From: Methanocalculus sp.
Lineage (GTDB): Archaea; Halobacteriota; Methanomicrobia; Methanomicrobiales; Methanocorpusculaceae
NCBI RefSeq assembly: GCF_029762515.1
Contig: NZ_JARVGN010000086.1
Span: 1 to 6,498, forward strand
DNA length: 6,498 nucleotides
Reading direction: 5' to 3'
In this document: piece after piece, positions 1 through 6,012 of the stretch
Layout of the letters: every line of letters begins with the position of its first letter
Numbering within the stretch: position 1 is the first letter of the stretch
The notes under the pieces: generated by a model
Database searches by the model: none
Seen by the model: only the letters and a program-made list of their open reading frames with translations
Told to the model about the DNA's origin: nothing
Program-made: the position numbers and the translations under genes

Positions 1-1
1 A

Positions 2-55
2 GAAGCGGAATATGTCGTCAAAAAGATTGATTTTGACTACTTTGAGGGGAATTAG
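2..55 (+). CDS. Possible 3' end of an upstream gene (partial)
   Basis: An open frame enters from the left edge and ends in TAG at 53-55. Its 17 visible residues finish in IDFDYFEGN, an acidic and aromatic composition that looks more like protein than the other frames. However, a second plus-strand frame (to TAG at 66-68) and a minus-strand frame are also open over this short stretch, so the choice is weak. No family can be recognised from so few residues. If real, it would run in the same direction as the OLD gene, about 160 bases before it, with that gene having its own promoter. Confidence 0.3.
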   Translation, partial: EAEYVVKKIDFDYFEGN

Positions 56-130
56 AGCGGAATTGTAGGATTAGATATTTCAATATTGGGCATTCTCCGG
101 GCAGGGATTACTCTTTGATACTACTCGTTT

Positions 131-151
131 CCCCCACCCTCCCCCCAACCC
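131..151 (-). other. G-quadruplex motif upstream of the OLD promoter
   Basis: On the plus strand there are four C-runs of 5, 3, 6 and 3 bases (131-135, 137-139, 141-146, 149-151) separated by loops of 1, 1 and 2 bases. The minus strand therefore has four G-runs with very short loops, the classic pattern for a stable intramolecular quadruplex. It ends 36 bases before the TATA box of the OLD gene. A regulatory role is inference; C-rich tracts are also found in other intergenic parts of this window, but none has loops this short. Confidence 0.6.
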
Positions 152-187
152 GATTTGTAATCACTATCATCAATTCAATGAATAATA

Positions 188-197
188 TTATATAAAT
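188..197 (+). promoter_or_regulatory. Archaeal TATA box for the OLD nuclease gene
   Basis: TTATATAAAT is a near-consensus archaeal TATA element. Its centre lies about 25 bases before the ATG at 218, the usual distance from TATA box to transcription start in archaea. Transcription would thus begin at or next to the start codon, giving a leaderless mRNA. No Shine-Dalgarno sequence is present between the box and the ATG, in agreement. Confidence 0.7.
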
Positions 198-217
198 CCC
201 AAACAATCATTAATTTA

Positions 218-2227
218 ATGTACCTTTCAAAATTACGAATTCAAAATTATCGCTCAATAGATGAATTGGATATTATTTTCGAAAAGGGGAAGAATGTTAT
301 TATAGGGAGGAATAATTCTGGAAAAAGTAACATATTGAAAGCCATTGATATTGTTCTTGGAGAATCGTTTCCTGCATACCATAAAACACAGAATATTGCA
401 GAAAATGATTTTTACAAGGGCAATACTGATAAACCCATTTATATTTATTGCGAACTGAGATGTGATCGGGATGAGGAACTTAATTATGAAGAGATGTATA
501 AAAATTGCTATGGCTTTTTCTTACATGGCAATTATCAAAATTCACAATATGACCATGAATATGGCGTAAAATATATTACAGGAAAAGCAAATCAACATAT
601 AATACAAGACCCAATGTTTTGGCATGATATCGAAAAAATCATTTCAATAAACAAAGATGATCCAGAGGTTCATAGTTATTATATCAACGGAAAGGCTCGA
701 TCTTACAAACCATATGAAGAGGAGTTTAGAGAGAAAGAATACTTTGCTTTTGCATTTAAAGCGACCCTAGAACAAGATAAGAAAATTAAAAAAGAAATTC
801 GATTTCTTTACCGAGAAAACGAGAATTCTAAATGGTATTTGTCATTCACAGCACCCATTAGAACCGAGTTTCTTCAGAGTGCGATTATCCCGGCTTTTCG
901 TGATCCTTCCCAACAGTTAAGGATAGCAAACTATACATGGTATGGAAAATTATTACGTCACTTTTCTGCACAAAAGTATGATGAGCTAAAAAATGCATTT
1001 AAAGCAGTTAAAGACGTAGCCCATGAGGTCTTTTCTCCATTGGTTAAAGATATCAATGATAAACATACGTGTATTGCTTTTCCTGAAACAAGTATCTCTT
1101 TTGAGTGTGCCCCAGACTCAAAAGATGACATTCATAAAAACGTCATGATATACGTAGATGATGGTTTTAACAGTTTATTAAATGATAAAGGAGCAGGCAT
1201 ACAGAGTGCAGTTATTATTGGATTATTTAATTATTATACAAGATATATATCTCACTCAGGAAGTTCATTACTTGGAATTGAAGAGCCTGAGTTGTATTTA
1301 CATCCACATGGAAGAAGAGTTATTTCATATAGATTAGATGATTTTGTTGATGGAGGGAAGAATCAGGTTATTCTTACTACACACTCATCAGAATTCATAA
1401 CTTCCGCTCATGAAAATGTGAATTTGGTTGTGGTTAAGAATGATAAAGAACTAGGAACTACTGCTGTGAATACCAGATTCGATAACCCAAAAGAAAAACA
1501 AATCCTCGTAAAAATAGAGAATTCTGAGATGTTCTTCGCAGATAAAGTAATTCTTGTTGAGGGAGGTGAAAAATATATATTGGAATCTCTTGCGAAACAC
1601 TACGGTACAATAATAAAACCAGATCTAGGAGAAAATTGGTTAAACGATTGTAATATTTCAATCATTGCTGTGAGTGGAAAAACCGAATTCTGGAAGTATG
1701 CAAAAAAGTTGAATGAATTGGCCATTGATAATTATATTGCAGCTGATTTTGATTTTCTTTTTAATGGATTGAATGCATTTGTCAATGAAATTGATGCAGA
1801 TCCAAAAGTAAAAGAAGGTGTAGATAAACTTAAAAATATAATAGGCTATCAAAATGAGGATAATAAAAAAAACATTGATGACATAGAAAATCCAATAAAC
1901 AGAGAACATGTTTCTTCCGTAATACATTGGATAAAACGTTTTAAGTTTACGAATACCCGATTATACGTTCTCAGGGGAGATTTGGAATATTATTACAAAA
2001 CTAAAGCTAGAGAACAATTCAATGGCATCAAAGGAAAAGAGATGAGGCCCATTTATTTGGTATCAAATCTCATTGACGAAGAAACCACAATTATCGACCT
2101 AATTGAATCAGATGACTACTTTGGATTATTTGAGATGATTTTGTCCTCTGATCCAGAAACAGAGGAGGTTAAGCATTGCGAATTAAACCAGAAAAAGAAT
2201 TGCCAACGATTCAATGGAGATGGTTAG
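218..2227 (+). CDS. OLD-family ATP-dependent endonuclease (AAA/ABC-type ATPase + TOPRIM)
   Basis: This 669-residue protein joins an SMC/ABC-type ATPase to a TOPRIM nuclease, the plan of OLD (overcoming lysogenization defect) nucleases such as GajA, which cut DNA and commonly act in anti-phage defence. Seen in the sequence: Walker A GRNNSGKS (30-37, K36); a signature-like KGAGIQS (324-330); Walker B LLGIEEPE (351-358) followed by LYLHP; a switch histidine in TTHSSEF (H389); TOPRIM VEGGEKY with E448; SGK at 486-488; the acidic pair ADFD (D510, D512); and RGDLEYYY further on. The N-terminus MYLSKLRIQNYRSI is the typical first strand of this ATPase class, which supports the start at 218, as does the TATA box 25 bases upstream. 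All core motifs are present, so it looks intact. It is AT-rich compared with genes from 3327 on, suggesting transfer. The partner gene overlaps its 3' end. The role in defence is inferred from the family. Confidence 0.9.
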   Translation: MYLSKLRIQNYRSIDELDIIFEKGKNVIIGRNNSGKSNILKAIDIVLGESFPAYHKTQNIAENDFYKGNTDKPIYIYCELRCDRDEELNYEEMYKNCYGFFLHGNYQNSQYDHEYGVKYITGKANQHIIQDPMFWHDIEKIISINKDDPEVHSYYINGKARSYKPYEEEFREKEYFAFAFKATLEQDKKIKKEIRFLYRENENSKWYLSFTAPIRTEFLQSAIIPAFRDPSQQLRIANYTWYGKLLRHFSAQKYDELKNAFKAVKDVAHEVFSPLVKDINDKHTCIAFPETSISFECAPDSKDDIHKNVMIYVDDGFNSLLNDKGAGIQSAVIIGLFNYYTRYISHSGSSLLGIEEPELYLHPHGRRVISYRLDDFVDGGKNQVILTTHSSEFITSAHENVNLVVVKNDKELGTTAVNTRFDNPKEKQILVKIENSEMFFADKVILVEGGEKYILESLAKHYGTIIKPDLGENWLNDCNISIIAVSGKTEFWKYAKKLNELAIDNYIAADFDFLFNGLNAFVNEIDADPKVKEGVDKLKNIIGYQNEDNKKNIDDIENPINREHVSSVIHWIKRFKFTNTRLYVLRGDLEYYYKTKAREQFNGIKGKEMRPIYLVSNLIDEETTIIDLIESDDYFGLFEMILSSDPETEEVKHCELNQKKNCQRFNGDG

Positions 2228-2825
2228 TATAACAGATGTCGATACTTGGAACTGCCTTTCTAGGGAAGAGGAGCAGAGATGGCGTGAGATTCGCAATATG
2301 GAGTCTTGGGAATACAGTGAGTCCTGTTCTAACTGCAATAAACGCCAACACCAGATTGTCAAAGCCCCTCAACACATCGAAGTCGAAGTATGGTGCTGGA
2401 CTATATCTTGCTACGCGTGTAAAAAGACAACTCCTGTAATATGGACGAATGGTGAATCAAGCAGGTTTATCAGGGAGTCCATTAGACCAAATACTTTTGA
2501 AAATTTACCCTGTGCAATTGAACAAGAATATCCCTTATTTAAGAAAGGATTTAAAAAGACGAAGAATGTTGAAGAACATGGAAATACGTGTGTCCATTGT
2601 GGAGCCTATCAGGGAGATTGGTTTGTTTGGCATGAGTATCTAGAGATAGCGTACGAACCCGAAAGTGTTAGTGAAAGTAAGATCATTCTGGTGGCGTTGA
2701 CAGAGTATGAACAGCTCTACTATGCAAACCCAAAGCAATTATTCAGAATGCACCATCCTCGGAAAGGTGCTTATCGAGATCTCTGTCCTGATTGTTATGA
2801 TTTGTACAAAAAGAAAAAGATTTAA
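2214..2825 (+). CDS. Cys-rich zinc-ribbon-like protein, partner of the OLD nuclease
   Basis: I do not recognise a named family. The 203 residues carry four CxxC knuckles: C38/C41, C66/C69, C126/C129 (CVHCGAYQGDWF) and C191/C194. The spacing suggests two zinc-binding units, an N-terminal one (38-69) rich in Trp and a C-terminal one (126-194) split by a 61-residue insert. C14, C61 and C100 are extra cysteines. There is no signal peptide or membrane segment and the tail is basic (KKKK), so a cytosolic nucleic-acid or protein-binding role is plausible but unproven. The start overlaps the OLD gene by 14 bases, indicating translational coupling and shared expression. A second in-frame ATG at 2220 would shorten the protein by two residues; neither has a well-spaced Shine-Dalgarno. 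It shares the AT-rich character of the OLD gene. It could be a regulator, immunity factor or DNA-end adaptor of the nuclease. Confidence 0.8.
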   Translation: MEMVSITDVDTWNCLSREEEQRWREIRNMESWEYSESCSNCNKRQHQIVKAPQHIEVEVWCWTISCYACKKTTPVIWTNGESSRFIRESIRPNTFENLPCAIEQEYPLFKKGFKKTKNVEEHGNTCVHCGAYQGDWFVWHEYLEIAYEPESVSESKIILVALTEYEQLYYANPKQLFRMHHPRKGAYRDLCPDCYDLYKKKKI

Positions 2826-2851
2826 CGTCATAAAGCCTCAATTAAGACCCC

Positions 2852-2858
2852 TTTTTTT
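2852..2858 (+). terminator. T-tract terminator after the OLD/zinc-ribbon pair
   Basis: Seven T residues begin 27 bases after the stop of the zinc-ribbon gene, preceded by a C-run. Archaeal RNA polymerase commonly stops at such tracts without a hairpin. No strong stem precedes it. Confidence 0.5.
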
Positions 2859-2944
2859 AAGATCCTCCCTATTCTCCCCATCTCACCAAACCCCACCCCT
2901 CCAAAAAAACCCTCCCTAACAGGAAAAGATCTCTTGTACTAGTA

Positions 2945-2967
2945 CTGCTCACAACAATAACACGATA
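2945..2967 (+). repeat. Short imperfect direct repeat, copy A
   Basis: CTGCT followed by AACAATAACACGATA. It matches the copy at 3106-3132, which differs mainly by one additional TAA triplet. Weaker similarity (a CTCTT stretch and CTA/TA matches) extends about 15-20 bases to the left. Function unknown. Confidence 0.5.
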
Positions 2968-3105
2968 ACTCCCAAATCGAAAAATCACTCACACCCTGCC
3001 GCTCTTTCTTATATACCCATGAAACAAACAGAAGAGGCAGAAACGGAAAGAATGAAAGGAAGGGGTTCTTTCCGGAACTGAGAGTGGAACCTCTTTTTCT
3101 ATAAC

Positions 3106-3132
3106 CTGCTGAGTAACAATAATAACACGATA
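3106..3132 (+). repeat. Short imperfect direct repeat, copy B
   Basis: CTGCT followed by AACAATAATAACACGATA, the second copy of the repeat at 2945-2967, about 160 bases away. The exact shared core is AATAACACGATA (12 bases). The 3-base length difference could be slippage in the AAT/TAA triplets. Confidence 0.5.
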
Positions 3133-3326
3133 GTACCTGTTGTCCGGCAGTTCCAGCCCCCCCCTCTCACCCTTTTTCCGGCAAACCCCATCCACCCCCC
3201 ATTCACCCAAAAGAACTATCGTCTCTTTTCACCAATCCCCTGACATCTGATACCACTCACGAAAAAAAGCAAAACAAAAACCCACAAAACATAGCCAAAA
3301 ACTGACAGAAACCCGAGAAAAACCAC

Positions 3327-4331
3327 ATGACCCGAAAAAAATTCACTCCATTCATCCTCATCCTCCCCCTCCTCCTCCTGACAGCCGCCTGCCTGCTGTC
3401 AGCGGGGTGCATTGTACCAACAGACTTCACCGCACCAACGGATGTACCCGGCGCACCAGATAACGGCACCGGGGCGGAGATCTCCCCCACTCCCACCGGA
3501 CCCAATTTCAGGATCACACCACTCTATTTCACCTCCCTGCATTCCATGCAGAGAGCACTCGATCCGGAGATCTGCCTTGCCCTCCCCGGCTATCTCCCGG
3601 AGGGGTATCTCTTTGCCAACGGTGCCTGGGCACCCGCATCAGATACGGGCTGGCGCAGCGTTGGTTACCAGCGGGGCAGCGAGAGAATCACGCTGTACCA
3701 GCAGCCCCTTGATAAGGGAGCATTTCCGATTGGAAGCGCCGTGGCTTCCATGGCTCCGGCTGATACAACAATCGCTGGCGAACCGGCCACCCTGGTTGCC
3801 GGGAAGATGACAGAGCTCTTCTGGAGCAGGGATGATCTCGCGTTCCGGCTGACGGGGACCCTCCCGGCAGAGGAGATGATCAGAATCGCAGAATCCGTCC
3901 ATCCTGCCCCCTATGATCCAAACACTCCCCCTCTCTACGAGTACCTGCCTCCGGCAAACCCAATGGACAAGAAATTTGAGATCGGCCAGACGCACTCGGC
4001 AGACAACCGCACCGTCACCTTCGTCTCGCTGGAGTGCACCCCGGATGGGTGCGAGGCGGTCTTCCTGGTCGATCTGGTCGCCTCGTCCACCATCGATCCA
4101 CCCCCCGGCGGGATCAGCCCGCCCCGCTCCCCTGATCCGGTCGCTGATTTCGGGCTCGATAACGGCACCCCCCTCCGGACAACGGGATCATACAGCTACC
4201 GGGCCGAGGGGGATGGCACCCTCATCTTCTGGCGAACCGATCCCATCCCCTCTGACGCTACGTTTTTTCATGCAACCTTTACGCAGTTCCGGGAGCAGAT
4301 TGGTCTCTGGGAGTTTTCCGTGAGCCTGTAA
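3327..4331 (+). CDS. Secreted lipoprotein with DUF4367-like domain
   Basis: A 334-residue exported protein of unknown function. The N-terminus has a basic start (TRKK), a hydrophobic stretch (about 8-24) and a lipobox LSAGC with C28 as the likely lipidated residue. A Pro/Thr/Gly-rich linker (about 31-60) follows, as expected for a protein tethered outside the membrane. Residues about 78-192 resemble DUF4367: LPGYLPEGYLF, ITLYQQPLD, then a W166 strand (TELFWSRDDLAFRLTG) and the closing LPAEEMIRIAESV. Residues about 215-334 are strand-rich and may form a second beta-sandwich. Cysteines C83, C237 and C242 lie outside. The start at 3327 fits the signal peptide; there is no clear Shine-Dalgarno or TATA box. 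GC-rich, unlike the cassette on its left. It stands alone, with 120 bases to the next gene. The DUF4367 match is by pattern recall and moderately sure. Confidence 0.8.
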   Translation: MTRKKFTPFILILPLLLLTAACLLSAGCIVPTDFTAPTDVPGAPDNGTGAEISPTPTGPNFRITPLYFTSLHSMQRALDPEICLALPGYLPEGYLFANGAWAPASDTGWRSVGYQRGSERITLYQQPLDKGAFPIGSAVASMAPADTTIAGEPATLVAGKMTELFWSRDDLAFRLTGTLPAEEMIRIAESVHPAPYDPNTPPLYEYLPPANPMDKKFEIGQTHSADNRTVTFVSLECTPDGCEAVFLVDLVASSTIDPPPGGISPPRSPDPVADFGLDNGTPLRTTGSYSYRAEGDGTLIFWRTDPIPSDATFFHATFTQFREQIGLWEFSVSL

Positions 4332-4359
4332 AGAGAGAGAAAGAAAGAGGGGGGGAGAG
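4330..4359 (+). other. 30-base homopurine tract
   Basis: From the stop codon of the lipoprotein gene onward the plus strand is purely A/G for 30 bases, ending in a run of seven G. No T-tract terminator follows this gene. A weak 5-bp hairpin (GGTAC/GTACC, 4377-4391) lies downstream. Such tracts can form triplex or pause structures, but no function can be shown here. Confidence 0.5.
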
Positions 4360-4421
4360 CCGGACAGGTAGCTGCTGGTACGTGCAGTACCCATTTCATC
4401 AGGTTCCTGCTGTCATAAGTC

Positions 4422-4430
4422 CTTTATTGA
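4422..4430 (+). promoter_or_regulatory. TATA-like element for the alpha/beta hydrolase gene
   Basis: CTTTATTGA is centred about 26 bases before the ATG at 4452, the same geometry as at the OLD gene. No Shine-Dalgarno lies before the ATG, so a leaderless transcript is likely. The box is less perfect than the one at 188-197. Confidence 0.5.
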
Positions 4431-4451
4431 ATAAGCGTCAATATCACGTCC

Positions 4452-5414
4452 ATGGCAGAAGAACCATATGATTCACTGTTCACCACCGATTTTAACGCAT
4501 GGGTAAAAGCAGAGGTCGCCCACCAGGACGAAATGGTCGCCAACCCCCACATTGCAGAGACCGCAAAAGGAGCAATAGAGTACGCCCGTATCGGGGAAGG
4601 CCCCGTGGTGCTGGCCATCCATGGAGGGCCCGGAGGATACGACCAGGGTCTTCTCCTCTTCGAATGGGTGACAAAGTTTGGTTTCTCGCTCATCGCCCCC
4701 AGCCGTCCGGGATATCTGGGAACCCCCGTCACAAGCGGAAAATCACCCGCAGAACAGGCGGATCTCTATGCCGCACTCCTTGATACGCTCGGTATCGACA
4801 AGGTTGCCATCATCTGCGGTTCAGCCGGCGGGGCATCGAGTTACGAGTTTGCAATCCGGTATCCAAAACGTATCACCGCACTTGTTGCTGCCGATGCCGT
4901 TGTCTCAAAATACCTCATGCCGGCCAATGCCGGACCGGTTGCCCAGGCCCTCTTCCTGAGCGGCCCGGGAGAGAAGCTCATCAACTACTTCACAAAACAC
5001 TACCCCAGACAATCTATGCACGAGTTCCTCCAGCAGGAATCCATGCTCCGGCCCGAACAGATCGATCTGCAGGTGGAGGCGGCATTAAAGGACCCCCTCC
5101 AGATCCGCCTCCTCCTGCGGTTTTCGCGTTCCATGTCGGAGTACCCGAAACGGAAAGCCGGCGTCGACAACGACCTCGACGGGCTCTCAAAGCTTGATGA
5201 TCTCCCGGTCGGGAAGATACAGTGCCCGGTCCTTGTCATCCACGGAACCCATGACAGCGACGTCCTCTTCTACCACGGCGTGTACGCATGGGAGAACATT
5301 CCCGGTGCCGAGAAGATGTGGGTGAGGGAGGGATCGCACCTCTGTGCCTGGATCTCGCCGCAGGTCCACGAGATTCACGCAAAGATCCTCTCATTCTTAC
5401 AGCAGCACACGTAG
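4452..5414 (+). CDS. Alpha/beta hydrolase, proline-iminopeptidase-like
   Basis: A 320-residue alpha/beta-hydrolase-fold protein. Seen: the oxyanion motif HGGPGG (57-62), typical of proline iminopeptidase-like members; SRPGYLGT (84-91); the nucleophile elbow CGSAGG with S124; a helical cap region about 140-245; the acid strand VLVIHGTHDSDV (D268 the likely catalytic Asp) and H296 in REGSHLCAW. The catalytic triad S124-D268-H296 is thus complete. The odd point is Cys122 where the usual GxSxG has its first Gly. No signal peptide, so cytosolic. The substrate cannot be told: peptidase, esterase, epoxide or C-C hydrolase activity all fit the fold. Its start is set by the TATA-like box 26 bases upstream, and a T-tract follows its stop, so it appears to be a single-gene unit. 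GC-rich codon use like the lipoprotein gene. Confidence 0.9.
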   Translation: MAEEPYDSLFTTDFNAWVKAEVAHQDEMVANPHIAETAKGAIEYARIGEGPVVLAIHGGPGGYDQGLLLFEWVTKFGFSLIAPSRPGYLGTPVTSGKSPAEQADLYAALLDTLGIDKVAIICGSAGGASSYEFAIRYPKRITALVAADAVVSKYLMPANAGPVAQALFLSGPGEKLINYFTKHYPRQSMHEFLQQESMLRPEQIDLQVEAALKDPLQIRLLLRFSRSMSEYPKRKAGVDNDLDGLSKLDDLPVGKIQCPVLVIHGTHDSDVLFYHGVYAWENIPGAEKMWVREGSHLCAWISPQVHEIHAKILSFLQQHT

Positions 5415-5429
5415 GGAACGAAGACCCCG

Positions 5430-5440
5430 TTTTTATTTTT
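5430..5440 (+). terminator. T-tract terminator after the hydrolase gene
   Basis: TTTTTATTTTT begins 16 bases after the hydrolase stop, following ACCCCG. This is a typical archaeal intrinsic termination signal; no strong hairpin is needed or seen. Confidence 0.55.
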
Positions 5441-5660
5441 GGCACCGCGACTCCTCCCTTCCCGCGACAGAGGGTACTGGCAAAGGCGGCACCCTCTTAT
5501 TCGGCTGGTGATAACCTCCCAAACGCACAAGCTACGATGGTTTGGTTCCAACCCTGAAAGGAGATAAAACGCTACCTGATCACTACCCTCCTGATCGGTC
5601 GGGCAATAATAAAGATCGTCTGTGAATATGATTTTCTCCGGAAGCGGATGCCCGATCTCA
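5441..5660. other. Intergenic stretch without a supported gene
   Basis: Between the hydrolase terminator and the inverted repeat before the small gene I see no supported gene. There is a Shine-Dalgarno-like GAAAGGAG at 5556-5563 with no usable start codon after it. A 41-codon open frame (5564-5689) follows, possibly a gene remnant. A short direct repeat CCTGATC (5575-5581, 5590-5596) is also present. Confidence 0.5.
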
Positions 5661-5676
5661 ACATTAAAGTTAATGT
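5661..5676. promoter_or_regulatory. Perfect inverted repeat, possible operator over the promoter
   Basis: ACATTAAAGTTAATGT has two perfect 7-base arms around AG. A weaker inverted repeat, TTGTT/AACAA with an AA spacer, lies at 5692-5703. If the AT-rich first repeat contains the TATA element, transcription would begin near 5692-5700 and leave room for the Shine-Dalgarno of the small gene at 5727. Such overlap is usual for a repressor-binding site. The site reading is inference. Confidence 0.45.
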
Positions 5677-5716
5677 AGCACTACTGTAAAGTTGTTAAAA
5701 CAATAGGACCGAACAG

Positions 5717-5721
5717 GGAGG
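5717..5721 (+). promoter_or_regulatory. Strong Shine-Dalgarno for the small gene
   Basis: GGAGG (within GGGAGGAGA) ends 5 bases before the ATG at 5727. It matches the anti-Shine-Dalgarno of archaeal 16S rRNA and fixes this start. It contrasts with the likely leaderless starts of the OLD and hydrolase genes. Confidence 0.75.
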
Positions 5722-5726
5722 AGAAG

Positions 5727-5999
5727 ATGTACCTGGATATCGACGAGAAAGGTGCTAAAAAAAGAATAGTGAAGACCTTTGGGCCATTTAAGGAACAATC
5801 ATCCGATTATTCAACAGATGCAGCCCAGAAGTCCGGTTCATTTACACCGACAGGTTCGATAGATCGTGGCCTAATCCACCCAACCCGGAGTCCCTCCATT
5901 GAGAAAGAGCAGAAAGGTCTCACACCAGTTGAGCGCACTGCCCTGGAACTCTCGATTAAGAGGCACAAAATGGCACTTAAACTGCTGGCACAGCACTAA
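5727..5999 (+). CDS. Small protein of unknown function, 90 residues
   Basis: I do not recognise it. The N-terminal part (MYLDIDEKGAKKRIVKTFG) is charged, the middle (about 24-58) is rich in Ser, Thr, Gly and Pro and probably disordered, and the C-terminal part (about 63-90, LTPVERTALELSIKRHKMAL) looks like an amphipathic helix. There is no cysteine, membrane segment or signal peptide. The strong Shine-Dalgarno 5 bases upstream and the inverted repeats before it support it as a real, regulated gene. It ends 11 bases from the end of the Fic/Doc gene, which faces it tail to tail, so the two are not in one operon. A small adaptor, regulator or antitoxin-like protein would fit the size but nothing in the sequence proves it. 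Confidence 0.65.
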   Translation: MYLDIDEKGAKKRIVKTFGPFKEQSSDYSTDAAQKSGSFTPTGSIDRGLIHPTRSPSIEKEQKGLTPVERTALELSIKRHKMALKLLAQH

Positions 6000-6005
6000 T
6001 TATCC

Positions 6006-6012
6006 TTTTTTT
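6006..6012 (+). terminator. T-tract between the convergent genes
   Basis: Seven T residues start 6 bases after the stop of the small gene and overlap the stop codon of the Fic/Doc gene on the other strand. It can serve as terminator for the plus-strand gene only. Confidence 0.4.

Larger units (their letters stand above)
2826..3326. other. Gene-free C-rich intergenic region
   Basis: About 500 bases without a convincing gene. It holds the T-tract at 2852-2858, a perfect 10-base palindrome GTACTAGTAC (2936-2945), two imperfect copies of a short repeat (2945-2967 and 3106-3132) and C-rich plus-strand tracts at 2868-2914 and 3157-3208. Minus-strand open frames here are low-complexity and lack family features. 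The region marks the change from the AT-rich cassette to GC-rich genes and could contain the promoter of the lipoprotein gene, but no clear TATA box stands at the expected distance. Confidence 0.6.

Noticed and set aside
3157..3208. Second possible G-quadruplex on the minus strand
   Set aside because: G-runs are present but the loops are 5, 5, 13 and 5 bases, so no four consecutive runs fit the usual short-loop rule.
2989..3210. 73-codon open frame on the minus strand in the C-rich spacer
   Set aside because: Low-complexity Gly/Arg/Glu start made by complement of C-runs, no recognisable domain, and no upstream ribosome binding site or promoter that would favour it.
4377..4391. Hairpin GGTAC/GTACC after the lipoprotein gene as a terminator
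   Set aside because: Only five base pairs and not followed by a T-run, so termination there is not supported.
5288..5557. 89-codon plus-strand frame reaching past the hydrolase stop
   Set aside because: Mostly a shadow of the hydrolase gene in another frame; its tail crosses the T-tract terminator and shows no domain.
5564..5689. 41-codon plus-strand open frame after a Shine-Dalgarno-like GAAAGGAG
   Set aside because: The composition is protein-like (KIVCEYDFLRKRMPDLNIKV) but no ATG, GTG or TTG start lies near the ribosome binding site, and it overlaps the inverted repeat. At best a gene remnant.
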